Positions 6,832 to 15,112 of a DNA stretch of 23,453 nucleotides are shown here, piece by piece; the first letter of the stretch is position 1, and every line of letters starts with the position of its first letter. The DNA comes from Alphaproteobacteria bacterium UBA2966 (GTDB lineage Bacteria > Pseudomonadota > Alphaproteobacteria > UBA2966). Position numbers and translations under genes: made by a program. The stretch covers positions 1-23,453 of the forward strand of contig DEBC01000057.1 in NCBI GenBank assembly GCA_002348365.1, given 5' to 3'. The notes beneath the pieces are model-generated. The model had not been told where the DNA came from. It did not search any database and was given only the letters and a program-made list of their open reading frames with translations.

Positions 6832-7818
6832 CTAGTTGATCTCCGAAACAATATTCCCGAGCTGGCGGATGGTGTTCAGGGCCTTCTCCTGTTCCATGCC
6901 CGGCCACTGGACGCGGCAGATCATGTGGTTGAAGCCCAGCTCCTCCCTGTAGCGCAGAAACTGGTCCTTCACGGATTCCGGATCCCCGACAAAGAAGCAC
7001 TCCTCCATGAGCCGATCGAAAATCGAGCCGTCGTCAGTGTCCTTCAGGCCCCATCCCTCGTAGGCACCGTACTTGTAACCGAGCGGACCCCTGGCTTCCT
7101 CGAGCGCCTCGGCACGGGTTGCCCCGATGTGAACCTCGCGCGTCAGGGGAAGCTCGCTCGGGAACGGCTTATCCGACGCCTCCAGTTCGGCGCGATACAT
7201 CGGCAGCTGGCGCTCCAGCAGTTCGAACGGTGCCTGGAAGGGCGGCACCCAGGTATCGCCGATCCGCGCGGCGCGGCGCACGGCCGCATCCACGTGCGCC
7301 GCCACCCAGATCGGCGGGTGCGGGGTCTGCAACGGCCTGAGGCCGATGCCCAGTCCTTCAACCGAGTAGTGCTTCCCGTGATGCGTGACCATGTCCTGGG
7401 TCATCAGTTTGCGAAGCAGTTCCACGCCCTCGGTAAGACGTGAGGCCCGTTCCTTGAACGGAATGCCGAGGGACTGGAACTCCTCCTCGCGATAACCGAG
7501 ACTCACGCACAATACGTAACGGCCACCCGTGAGTAGGTCCATCGTCACCACCTCCTCGGCGACATCGGCGGGGTGTCTGAGCGGAAGGACGGTGACGTTG
7601 GGGCCGATGGTCATGTCACCAGCTTCGGGGATCAAGCGCGGCAGAAGCTGGCTTGGCGCAATGAATTGCATCGGCCCGACGAGGCGATGTTCGCCGGTCC
7701 AGAGCGAATCGAAACCGCTGTCGCGCGCAACGTGGACCTGCTCGATGAGATTTTTGAGCACGACGGTCGGATCGACGCCTTCCTTGAAGTGGTTGAGAAA
7801 GAAAAGGCCTACTTTCAT
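6832..7818 (-). CDS. LLM-class (luciferase-like) flavin-dependent oxidoreductase
   Basis: A 328-residue TIM-barrel flavoprotein of the bacterial luciferase / F420 or FMN oxidoreductase superfamily. The N-terminus MKVGLFFLNHF is strand 1; SGFDSLWTGEHR (33-44) is the usual second strand-helix; TIGPNVTVLPLRHPADVAEEV and the LLTGGRYVLCVSLGYREEEF segment (family usual: GR-GxG-GW) follow; HPPIWVAAH is a late strand. Members oxidise small organics with reduced flavin or F420; the substrate is unknown. ATG 7818 is preferred over a frame extension to 8061, because the protein family starts here, GGGAG lies 5 bases upstream, and the longer version would overlap the divergent gene at 8030. The 211-base gap to that gene must hold both promoters. 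Divergence from the DUF3237-NIPSNAP run suggests a shared pathway. Confidence 0.92.
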   Translation of the reverse strand: MKVGLFFLNHFKEGVDPTVVLKNLIEQVHVARDSGFDSLWTGEHRLVGPMQFIAPSQLLPRLIPEAGDMTIGPNVTVLPLRHPADVAEEVVTMDLLTGGRYVLCVSLGYREEEFQSLGIPFKERASRLTEGVELLRKLMTQDMVTHHGKHYSVEGLGIGLRPLQTPHPPIWVAAHVDAAVRRAARIGDTWVPPFQAPFELLERQLPMYRAELEASDKPFPSELPLTREVHIGATRAEALEEARGPLGYKYGAYEGWGLKDTDDGSIFDRLMEECFFVGDPESVKDQFLRYREELGFNHMICRVQWPGMEQEKALNTIRQLGNIVSEIN

Positions 7819-8029
7819 GGCACTCCCGGCTACCTCGTGCGGGTTTCTTGGGGCTGCATCTTTCTCCGAGACTATGGCTTGATCACCAGCCCGCGCAAGC
7901 AGACCCGACCGGCTTGCGACAGCAACCCGTTCAAGGGAAGATGAGCCCATCTCACCTGTTTGCGGAGATGAACGTGAGGCTCTGTTTGATCTGATCCGTA
8001 CCCTTCCGACCGTCTCGAAAGAATGTTCC

Positions 8030-8494
8030 ATGACGTTACAATTCGAACACCTCCTGACCATTCAGATCGGCATCGAATACACCGATAGAATCGGTGAAAC
8101 GCCATACGGCTGGCGCCGTAATGACGCCATCAACGGCGAATTCGAGGGACCGAAGCTACGAGGCCGCGTCCTGCCGGGCAGCGACGACTGGTTGCTCGTG
8201 CGCCGCGACGGAACATTCAATCCTCACTGCCGGGTGCTGCTGGAGACGGACGATTCCGAACTCATCATCATGACGTACTCGGGCATCCGGCACGCCACCC
8301 AGGATGTGCTTGACCGGCAGGAGCGCGGCGAACCCACGGAACCGACTGAGTTTTATCACCGCATCACGCCGCTGTTTGAAACCGCATCCGAGAAGTACGA
8401 CTGGCTCAACCGCATTGTCACCGTCGCCCGCGGCCAGCGCGTCATGAAGGATGGCCATAGCGTTCCGATCTACAACGTCTATCAGGTGCTGTAG
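8030..8494 (+). CDS. DUF3237 family protein, copy A
   Basis: A 154-residue protein of the DUF3237 (lipocalin-like beta-barrel) family. Diagnostic parts are FEGPKLRGRVLPGSDDWLLVRRDG (residues about 38-61), LETDDSELIIMTYSG, EFYHRITPLFETASEKYDWLN and a YNVYQVL end. The enzymatic role of the family is not settled, as far as I know; members often sit beside catabolic oxidoreductases. ATG 8030 has only a weak GAAAG upstream. It is first of three rightward genes (two DUF3237 copies, then NIPSNAP) and divergent from the LLM oxidoreductase. No signal peptide or membrane segment is seen. Confidence 0.88.
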   Translation: MTLQFEHLLTIQIGIEYTDRIGETPYGWRRNDAINGEFEGPKLRGRVLPGSDDWLLVRRDGTFNPHCRVLLETDDSELIIMTYSGIRHATQDVLDRQERGEPTEPTEFYHRITPLFETASEKYDWLNRIVTVARGQRVMKDGHSVPIYNVYQVL

Positions 8495-8551
8495 CCGCAG
8501 CGATTTCCGCTAAACGGAAGCATTTCCCAGAAACTTTCCAAAGAACATCTT

Positions 8552-9010
8552 ATGTCCGAATTAGAATCCAAACTGTTGATGAAGATGACCCTGGAGGACG
8601 TGACCGTTCGCGAGGTGGGAACGACACCGAAAGGCGAACGGCGGTTCGCCACCATTGGCGGCGGGCACTTCGAGGGGCCGGACCTGAAGGGCAAAGTGAT
8701 GCCGGGCGGAAGCGACTGGATGTCCGGGCGGGGCAACGGATCCGTGGTGATGAACGGCCGCCTCTCGCTCCGCACCGACGACGGCCACGTCATCGCCATG
8801 CGCTATCGCGGCGCCATGGACGGCGCGCCGGACGTGCTGGCTCGTCACGCGGAAGGCGAACCCGTCGATGAGTCCGAGTACTATCTGAGGTTTGTGACCT
8901 ACTTCGAGACGACCTTGTACAAGTACGGCTGGCTCAACCACCTGGTCGGCGTTGGTGTCGGCCATCGCGAGGCGGCGGGCCCCGTGTACAACATCTACCA
9001 CGTGCTCTAG
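8552..9010 (+). CDS. DUF3237 family protein, copy B
   Basis: A 152-residue paralogue of the preceding gene, 57 bases downstream. It keeps the same frame of motifs: HFEGPDLKGKVMPGGSDW (residues about 39-56), LRTDDGHVIAMRYRG, EYYLRFVTYFETTLYKYGWLN and a YNIYHVL end. Differences concentrate in the N-terminal 35 residues and near 58-70, where copy A has an Asn-Pro-His segment and this copy has VVMNGR. This points to an old tandem duplication with different binding preferences or a heteromer (inference). The start at 8552 follows a short leader with no strong Shine-Dalgarno sequence. The reaction is unknown. Confidence 0.88.
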   Translation: MSELESKLLMKMTLEDVTVREVGTTPKGERRFATIGGGHFEGPDLKGKVMPGGSDWMSGRGNGSVVMNGRLSLRTDDGHVIAMRYRGAMDGAPDVLARHAEGEPVDESEYYLRFVTYFETTLYKYGWLNHLVGVGVGHREAAGPVYNIYHVL

Positions 9011-9139
9011 CACACCAGGACATCCGTCCCTCGCGCGCAAAGTCCCAAACCGTATTTCGTCGACGGCGTGACTTCGTCGCCTGGTGGTGTCATAGACAAC
9101 CGCGAACTCACGCATCACGAAACAGGGAGGTAATTCCAA

Positions 9140-9466
9140 ATGATCTACGAGCTACGTATCTACCACTGCATGCCAGGCCGGCTGCCGGACCTCGTGAAAC
9201 GGTTCGACACCATCACGCTGGAGCTGTGGGAGAGGCACGGCATCCGGCAGGCCGGTTTCTGGACGACGCTGATCGGCGAATCGAATCAGGACCTCACCTA
9301 CATGCTGGCCTGGGAGTCGATGGCCGAGCGGGAGGAAAAATTCGGCGCGTTCATGACCGATCCCGAATGGATCAGCAAACGCGCCGAGACCGAAGCCAAT
9401 GGGCAAATCGTCGCCAACATCAGCAGCCAGTTCCTGCAGCCCACGAGTTTCTCTTCCGTGCAATGA
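9140..9466 (+). CDS. NIPSNAP family protein
   Basis: A 108-residue protein of the NIPSNAP family (dimeric ferredoxin-like alpha/beta barrel). MIYELRIYHCMPGRLPDLVKRF at the N-terminus, the HGIRQAGFWTTLIGE strand and LTYMLAWESMAEREEKFGAFMTDPEWI are classical. Bacterial members have no agreed reaction and are often found in catabolic clusters. AGGGAGG (9124-9130) lies 9 bases before ATG 9140. It follows DUF3237 copy B after 129 bases and is convergent with the ABC-F gene, whose stop is only 37 bases away. Confidence 0.9.
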   Translation: MIYELRIYHCMPGRLPDLVKRFDTITLELWERHGIRQAGFWTTLIGESNQDLTYMLAWESMAEREEKFGAFMTDPEWISKRAETEANGQIVANISSQFLQPTSFSSVQ

Positions 9467-9503
9467 CGAGCTGAGTCAACCAGTGCCTTTCGGCGCTTCC
9501 CGG

Positions 9504-11318
9504 TCAGCGCTCTGCTTCCTCGCGGAGAATCTCCAGGGCAAGCCACTCTTCCTCAGCAGCGCCTAATTCCTGTTGGGCGGCATCGCGCCGTTCCGCCGAC
9601 GAACTGAATGCGTCCGGATCCCGGGAATAGAACCCGGGATCCGACAGCTTCTGATCCAAGGACTCGAGCTCCCTCTGGAGTTCGGCGATACGCTTGGGCA
9701 AGACTTCAAGCGCGTGCTTCTCCTTGAAGCCCAGTCGCTTCCGTGTCGGTCCTGGGACAACCTTGCCTTTTCGCGCCGGTTTCGCGGGTCGGGACGGTTC
9801 TGGGCCGCTCACCTCGAGGGGCGCTACGCCATATCCGCGCTGGGCGATCATGTCGGAATAGCCTCCGGCATATTCGATCCACTTGCCTTTTCCCTCGAAG
9901 GCGAGGATCGATGTTGCAACCCGATCGATGAAGTCGCGATCATGGCTCACCAGCAGGACGGTACCCGCGTAATCGCCCAGCAACTCCTGCAGCAGATCGA
10001 GCGTCTCCAGATCGAGATCGTTGGTCGGCTCGTCGAGCACCATCACATTGGAGGGTGTTGCGAGGCCCCTTGCCAGCATGAGCCGCCCGCGCTCGCCACC
10101 CGACAGAGCGCCGACGGGCGTGCCCGCCTGCTCGGGCGTGAACAGATATTCCTTCATGTATCCGATGACATGCCGGCTGCCATTGCCGGTATCCACCATG
10201 TCGCTTCCGCCCCCGGTCAATGAATCCCGCAGGGACGATGACGGATCGAGCGCAGCGCGACGCTGATCCAGCGAGACGAGATGGATATTCGCGCCCAGTC
10301 GGACCGACCCCGAGTCGGCTGCGAGACTACCGGTCAGCAAATTCAGGATTGTCGTCTTTCCGGCTCCGTTGGGTCCCACGATTGCGAGGCGGTCGCCACG
10401 CTGAACACGAAGGGAGAGGCCCGAAACGATGACCCGCCCGTCGAAGCCCTTGCTCACTTCTTTCGTCTCGGCGACAAGCCTGGCCGAGGACTCCGCCGCG
10501 TTGTGGCTCATCACGACATTCCCTGCAGGTCCCCGCTGATCGCGTCGGGTCTGTCGCAGCGCGGCCAGATCGCGAAGACGCTTCTGGTTTCGCTTCCGCC
10601 GGGCCGTCACCCCGTAACGAACCCAGTGTTCCTCGGCCACGATCTTTCGATCGAGTTTATGGCGATCGAGTTCCTCCGCCTCGAGGAGTTCATCGCGCCA
10701 GGTTTCGAACGTTTCGAATCCCCTTTCATGGCGGCGCACCATGCCGCGATCGAGCCACAGCGTGGCGCGGGTCAGGTTACCCAGAAATCGACGGTCATGA
10801 CTGACAACGACCAGAGCCGATCGAATTTCGCTCAGCTCCGTTTCGAGCCATTCAATCGCAGGAAGATCGAGGTGATTGGTCGGCTCGTCGAGCAACAAGA
10901 TATCGGGCTCGGGGGCCAACACCTGGGCCAGTGCGCAGCGACGCAGTTCCCCGCCCGACAGCGTCGTAGGATTTTCTTCCCCCGACAGGCCCAGCCGTTG
11001 GAGAAGGTATCGGGCTCGATGCGGGTCACCCGACGGATCGAGACCGTCGATCACCGCATCGAGTGTCGTGCCAAACTCGTCGAACCGGGGCTCCTGTGGC
11101 AGATACCGGACGGTTGTGCCGTGACGGATGACCCGCTCGCCATGGTCGGGTTCGATGGTTCCTGCGGCGATCTTCAAGAGGGTGGACTTGCCTGACCCGT
11201 TGCGCCCGACCAGTCCCAGGCGGTCGCCCGGTTGCACCAACAACTCGGCACCCGACAGCAACGGCGTGCCGCCAAAGGTCACGTGCAGGTCCCGAAGGGT
11301 GAGAAGCGGCGCGGCCAA
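9504..11318 (-). CDS. uup: ABC-F family ATPase, Uup type
   Basis: A 604-residue soluble protein with two ABC domains and no membrane segments. Domain 1 has Walker A GRNGSGKST (38-46), signature LSGGE (120-124) and Walker B LLLDEP (141-146). A linker of about 215-285 rich in Arg and Lys corresponds to the P-site tRNA interaction motif. Domain 2 has GPNGAGKTT (315-323), LSGGE (405-409) and VMVLDEP (425-431). A basic stretch then leads to a C-terminal coiled coil (about 525-603), the mark of Uup as opposed to EttA. ABC-F proteins act on the ribosome; Uup has also been linked to DNA-structure processing and transposon excision. ATG 11318 gives the expected N-terminus. It is probably a housekeeping gene in its own transcript, divergent from the dioxygenase with 144 bases between them. 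Confidence 0.92.
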   Translation of the reverse strand: MAAPLLTLRDLHVTFGGTPLLSGAELLVQPGDRLGLVGRNGSGKSTLLKIAAGTIEPDHGERVIRHGTTVRYLPQEPRFDEFGTTLDAVIDGLDPSGDPHRARYLLQRLGLSGEENPTTLSGGELRRCALAQVLAPEPDILLLDEPTNHLDLPAIEWLETELSEIRSALVVVSHDRRFLGNLTRATLWLDRGMVRRHERGFETFETWRDELLEAEELDRHKLDRKIVAEEHWVRYGVTARRKRNQKRLRDLAALRQTRRDQRGPAGNVVMSHNAAESSARLVAETKEVSKGFDGRVIVSGLSLRVQRGDRLAIVGPNGAGKTTILNLLTGSLAADSGSVRLGANIHLVSLDQRRAALDPSSSLRDSLTGGGSDMVDTGNGSRHVIGYMKEYLFTPEQAGTPVGALSGGERGRLMLARGLATPSNVMVLDEPTNDLDLETLDLLQELLGDYAGTVLLVSHDRDFIDRVATSILAFEGKGKWIEYAGGYSDMIAQRGYGVAPLEVSGPEPSRPAKPARKGKVVPGPTRKRLGFKEKHALEVLPKRIAELQRELESLDQKLSDPGFYSRDPDAFSSSAERRDAAQQELGAAEEEWLALEILREEAER

Positions 11319-11462
11319 AGTGGTCTCCGTTGAATCGTATGTCTCGAGGCGATGAAATAGCCGCTCTATCGATCATTCGCCATCTATTGATTAATCTGCG
11401 TCGCACGCAGCCCGCGATAAGTTGATCTGAACGGGCCTGAAGAAAGTGGGAAACTCGCGGGC

Positions 11463-12347
11463 ATGTTGGTCACAGAAAATGCTTCTGAGCACACTCGGGC
11501 CTGGCCGTTCGAGACCCGGCCTCTGTCCGACGTGATGGGAGTCGAGATCACGGATATCGGAATGGAAACAGCCTTACGCCCCGAATTCTTCCCGTTCGTG
11601 TACGAGGCTTTCCTGGACCACCAGGTGCTGCTGTTCCGTGACACCGATCTGTCACCGGAGACGCAGGTTGCTTTCGCGGGTTGCTTCGGCGAGGTCGAGA
11701 TCCATGTGCTGGATCAATACCATGGGTCAGGTCTCCCCGAGATCTACCTCCTCTCCAATCTGGGCGCCGACGGAAATCCCACGGGCGAACATCCTGATCC
11801 CGGCACCATGCACTGGCATACGGACCTGTCCTGGCGTCCGCGCACCGGTCTGGCAACGATGATGTATGCGGTTGAGGCCCCCAGAGAAGGAGGCGAAACA
11901 CACCTTTGCGACATGTACGGTGCGTACCAATCGCTGAGTGAGGATTGGATTGGCCAGCTGGCAGGCGTAAAGGCCATCCACAATCTCGACTTCTCCCGCA
12001 CGCGCCGGCAAGGCTGGGAACCCCTTACTGACGAGCAAAGGGCCAAGGCGCCTCCCTCGACCCATCCCATCTTGCGCACACACCCCGAAACGGGTCGGCA
12101 GACCGTGTTTCTCGGCGATCATGCGGAATGTATCGAAGGCATTGAATACGACGAGGGCCGCAGCCTCGTGGAAGAGATCAATGAGCTGATCGCACCCGAG
12201 GAGCTCGTCTACCAGCATCGCTGGGAACAGGGCGATCTGATCGTGTGGGATAACCGCTGCACCATGCACCGGGCGACGGCTTACGATACCGCGAACGACC
12301 GGCGTGTAATACGGCGCTGTACCGTCAACGGCGACGCACCGTTTTAG
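11463..12347 (+). CDS. TauD/TfdA-family 2-oxoglutarate/Fe(II) dioxygenase
   Basis: A 294-residue non-heme iron dioxygenase. The iron facial triad is H119-x-D121 in MHWHTDLSW and H269 in CTMHRAT; the downstream arginines at R281 and R284-R285 include the likely 2-oxoglutarate carboxylate ligand. The N-terminal half has the usual LSDVMGVEITDI and FLDHQVLLFRD segments. The enzyme couples 2-oxoglutarate decarboxylation to hydroxylation of a small acid such as a sulfonate, aryloxyacid or similar; the substrate pocket is not informative by eye. ATG 11463 has only a weak purine stretch upstream. It is a single rightward gene, followed by a hairpin pair that could end transcription from both sides. 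Confidence 0.92.
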   Translation: MLVTENASEHTRAWPFETRPLSDVMGVEITDIGMETALRPEFFPFVYEAFLDHQVLLFRDTDLSPETQVAFAGCFGEVEIHVLDQYHGSGLPEIYLLSNLGADGNPTGEHPDPGTMHWHTDLSWRPRTGLATMMYAVEAPREGGETHLCDMYGAYQSLSEDWIGQLAGVKAIHNLDFSRTRRQGWEPLTDEQRAKAPPSTHPILRTHPETGRQTVFLGDHAECIEGIEYDEGRSLVEEINELIAPEELVYQHRWEQGDLIVWDNRCTMHRATAYDTANDRRVIRRCTVNGDAPF

Positions 12348-12392
12348 ATCGAGTACACGGAAAGTTTTTTGTCTCTCGTCACAACTGAAGTC

Positions 12393-12502
12393 CTCCCCCC
12401 CTTGAAGGGGGGAGTGTAGAGGGGGGTGCGTTGAAAGTTGCTGTTCACCACCGTAAACGACTTGTGTCCACCCCCACCTAGCCTCCCCCTGCTAGGGGGA
12501 GG
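12393..12502. repeat. pair of inverted GC-rich hairpin elements (REP/BIME-like)
   Basis: Hairpin 1 has CTCCCCCC (12393-12400) with GGGGGGAG (12407-12414). Hairpin 2 has CCTCCCCCT (12482-12490) with AGGGGGAGG (12494-12502). Flanking GGGGGTG (12422-12428) and CACCCCC (12469-12475) are complementary, so the two units are inverted copies of one pattern, a layout seen in bacterial interspersed repeats. They fill the gap between convergent genes (stops at 12347 and 12516) and may terminate both transcripts. Confidence 0.7.
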
Positions 12503-12515
12503 AATTGTTCCACTT

Positions 12516-13397
12516 TCACCCTGCAAATCGAGGCTCCGGCAAGCCCACGGCATCGAGACCGTGGATTGCGAACAGATGCCCGTCGTTCTCGTTATGGCCC
12601 TTAACTCCTTCGAACTCCCAAATTGAGGTGACATAGAGAACGTCAAGGTTGGAGCCACCGAAGGCCACGCAGGACGGGTGATCCGCCGGCGTGTCGATCA
12701 TCTGCATGAGTTCACCGCCAGGCGAATAACGTGCAATGCGACTTTGCGTCACGAAGGCCGTCCACAGGCAACCTTCAGCGTCCACGGTCGCACCGTCGGG
12801 CCAGGCATCGAGAGAGTGTAAATCGACGAACGTCCGCACGTGCGAAAGCGCCCCTGTTGCGCAATCGTAATCGTAGGCCCAGATCATCTGACGCGGCGTG
12901 TCGGCGAAATAGAATGTGCCGCCGTCCGGACTGAAGCAGGCCCCGTTGGCAATCTTCACATTCTCACGAAGGGTTTCGACCCCGAGATCGGTATTCAGAC
13001 GGTAAAGGGAACCGAGACCGGTTTCGTCCCCGGTATCGGACATTTCCATCGAGCCCGCGATAAACCGCCCCTGCCGGTCGACCGTTCCATCGTTGAACCG
13101 CGTCCGATCCTCCCCCGCTTCGGGATCGATGATGAGCGTCGCCAATCCGCTCTCAAAGTCGAAGAAATGGAACCCGGACTTCAGGGCGACTACGGCGCCG
13201 CCGCCCTCGCGCAACGCCAGGCAGCCGATCAAGTCCGGGAGGGACCAATTCGTGACGTCGCCCGCCGATGGATCGAGACGGCGTATGCGCCGGCTCACGA
13301 TATCAACCCAGTAAAGAACCTGGTTTTGCGGGTCCCAAAGCGGCCCTTCCCCCAACAGATCACGCTCGGTGTCGATACGCTGGATATCGATGCTCAT
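12516..13397 (-). CDS. SMP-30/gluconolactonase/LRE family protein
   Basis: A 293-residue six-bladed beta-propeller lactonase. The four divalent-metal ligands of the family are present: E17 (LGEGPLW), N102 (RFNDG), N151 (ANGACFSPDG) and D201 (WPDGATVD). Length is normal. It hydrolyses a lactone, or less often an organophosphate; gluconolactonase activity should not be assumed. It is last in a leftward run, ALDH, GMC oxidoreductase, lactonase, with a gap of 22 bases, so it is co-transcribed. GGGAG lies 6 bases before ATG 13397. In this setting it is the natural partner to open lactones made by the Baeyer-Villiger enzymes encoded on the other side of the divergent promoter (inference). Confidence 0.93.
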   Translation of the reverse strand: MSIDIQRIDTERDLLGEGPLWDPQNQVLYWVDIVSRRIRRLDPSAGDVTNWSLPDLIGCLALREGGGAVVALKSGFHFFDFESGLATLIIDPEAGEDRTRFNDGTVDRQGRFIAGSMEMSDTGDETGLGSLYRLNTDLGVETLRENVKIANGACFSPDGGTFYFADTPRQMIWAYDYDCATGALSHVRTFVDLHSLDAWPDGATVDAEGCLWTAFVTQSRIARYSPGGELMQMIDTPADHPSCVAFGGSNLDVLYVTSIWEFEGVKGHNENDGHLFAIHGLDAVGLPEPRFAG

Positions 13398-13419
13398 CTT
13401 GAACTCCCGTGTGCCATTC

Positions 13420-15060
13420 TCAACGAATGCCTTCGACAGGGGTTAGAGGCGGTCGACCCAAAATCATGTCAGATGCCTTCTCTGCAATCATCAGGGTTGC
13501 CGCATAGGTGTTGGCCGACACCATGGTCGGCATGATCGAGGCGTCGACCACGCGAAGTCCCTCGATCCCATGCACGCGCAACGCAGGGTCCACCACCGTG
13601 GTTGGATCGCTGGTGGCTCCCATCCGACAGGTTCCGACCAAGTGGTAGTTGGTGTTCCCGCTACGGCGGGCGAAGTCGAGCCACTCGTCATCCGTGTTCA
13701 CGTCGGGACCGGGAATGGTTTCACGCTCGATATACGGTGAGAGCTCTGGCGACTGGAGTATCTGACGTCCAACCTTGAGGCCACTCACCAGTACCCGCTG
13801 GTCGTGGGGATCGTCGAGATAGTTGGGCTGGATCTCGGGATCGTCGAACGCATCGCGAGACCGGGCATGCACCCAACCGATGCTTTCAGGGCGATGCTGG
13901 TTCATGCCTAGGGTCAGCCCGGGCGCCTTGTCGAGGAGGCCCATGACGCCCTCACGGGAACTTCCCGGCGTGAACACGCCCTGGAAGTCCGGTGAATTCA
14001 GCCCCGGTTCAGACTTCCAATACCAGTGAACCAGCGCAGGTCCCACTCCAAGCACGCTCGGCCGCCCCGTCAGCCATCGCGCCACCTGGCCCAGGAAACG
14101 AATGCCGCGTACATCCTCGTTCAGGGTTCGCACACCCCTGACGCGGGCGACCATGCGTACGCCGTAGTGATCACGAAAATTCTCTCCGGCCGGCAGATCC
14201 CGGCGCACCGGAATTCCAAGCTTGCGGAGCACGGCTGCGGGCCCAATACCTGCGAGCTGGAGGATCTTGGCTGAATTGATTGTGCCCGCGCTGACGATCA
14301 CTTCGCGCCGCGCGTGGATCGTCTCAGACCGACCGCCGCGGCCTCGCTGGTAACGCACGCCGACAGCCCGGGCGCCATCGAACAGGATCTCGGTAACCGT
14401 GGCATCGTGACGCAGGCTTACGCGTCCTTGACGAATGGCAGGCTTCAGGTAGGCACGTGCAGCGCTGTGGCGCTGACCACGATACACAGTACGCTGGATG
14501 TACCCGACGCCATCCTGCACGGCACCGTTGTAGTCGTCATTCGGTGGCAGACCGAGACCCCGCGCACCCGCCATGAAGGCCTCGCACAGTGGGTGCTGCA
14601 GGTCGGTCACGGTCACTGGAAGGGGACCGTCCCGGCCCCGGAGGCGATCATCACCAGCACCTGAGAATCGCTCAATACGCTTGAAATAGGGCAGCACATC
14701 TTCGTAACCCCAGCCCTGGTTTCCGCGCGCGGCCCAGTCGTCATAATCGCCCCGCTGTCCGCGGCTGAAGAACATTCCGTTGACCGAGCTCGAGCCGCCG
14801 ACCACCCGCCCCTGCGGGAGGTGAATTTGCCGGTCGGCAGCGCCCGCCACTGCAGCCGTGTGAAAGGGAAAGGTGACCCGGGGATCGAAGAACGTTTTCA
14901 TGAACCCAGCGGGAATGCGGATGTAGGGATGCCAGTCCCGCGGCCCGGCTTCGATCACGCAAACCCGGGCGGTCCCGTCTTCGGTGAGGCGATGAGCCAG
15001 TACCGAGCCCGCCGAGCCGCCGCCGACAATCACATAATCGAAGGACTCGCCCTCAGCCAT
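13420..15060 (-). CDS. GMC-family FAD-dependent alcohol oxidoreductase
   Basis: A 546-residue flavoprotein of the choline dehydrogenase / alcohol oxidase group. The FAD motif is VGGGSAGSVLAHRL (12-25) with the ribose-binding acidic residue in VIEAGP (35-40); GMC signature 1 is QGRVVGGSSSVNGM, and signature 2 is around GTINSAKILQLAGIGP. The catalytic base is H473 in NYHLVGTCRMG. Where most relatives have GNTNAPT, this protein has ANTYAAT, with Tyr519 at the site of the usual second active-site Asn or His. There is no signal peptide. It oxidises a primary or secondary alcohol, probably to the aldehyde used by the neighbouring ALDH. It is second in the operon, 52 bases after the ALDH stop and 22 before the lactonase start. 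Confidence 0.93.
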   Translation of the reverse strand: MAEGESFDYVIVGGGSAGSVLAHRLTEDGTARVCVIEAGPRDWHPYIRIPAGFMKTFFDPRVTFPFHTAAVAGAADRQIHLPQGRVVGGSSSVNGMFFSRGQRGDYDDWAARGNQGWGYEDVLPYFKRIERFSGAGDDRLRGRDGPLPVTVTDLQHPLCEAFMAGARGLGLPPNDDYNGAVQDGVGYIQRTVYRGQRHSAARAYLKPAIRQGRVSLRHDATVTEILFDGARAVGVRYQRGRGGRSETIHARREVIVSAGTINSAKILQLAGIGPAAVLRKLGIPVRRDLPAGENFRDHYGVRMVARVRGVRTLNEDVRGIRFLGQVARWLTGRPSVLGVGPALVHWYWKSEPGLNSPDFQGVFTPGSSREGVMGLLDKAPGLTLGMNQHRPESIGWVHARSRDAFDDPEIQPNYLDDPHDQRVLVSGLKVGRQILQSPELSPYIERETIPGPDVNTDDEWLDFARRSGNTNYHLVGTCRMGATSDPTTVVDPALRVHGIEGLRVVDASIMPTMVSANTYAATLMIAEKASDMILGRPPLTPVEGIR

Positions 15061-15112
15061 CGTGACGCTATCCAGATCCTGACTGGCCGCGAATCGACCC
15101 GGTCACCGGAAC

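Noticed and set aside
7819..8061. N-terminal extension of the LLM oxidoreductase to 8061
   Set aside because: The extra 81 residues are not part of the family fold, would overlap the divergent DUF3237 start, and ATG 7818 has a ribosome binding site.
9573..11195. Two long plus-strand ORFs antisense to the ABC-F gene
   Set aside because: They are mirror frames of a GC-rich coding region; the minus strand has complete ABC motifs and the plus-strand products have no domain pattern.
12840..13535. 231-codon plus-strand ORF across the lactonase/GMC junction
   Set aside because: It crosses two real minus-strand genes with full family motifs and shows none of its own.
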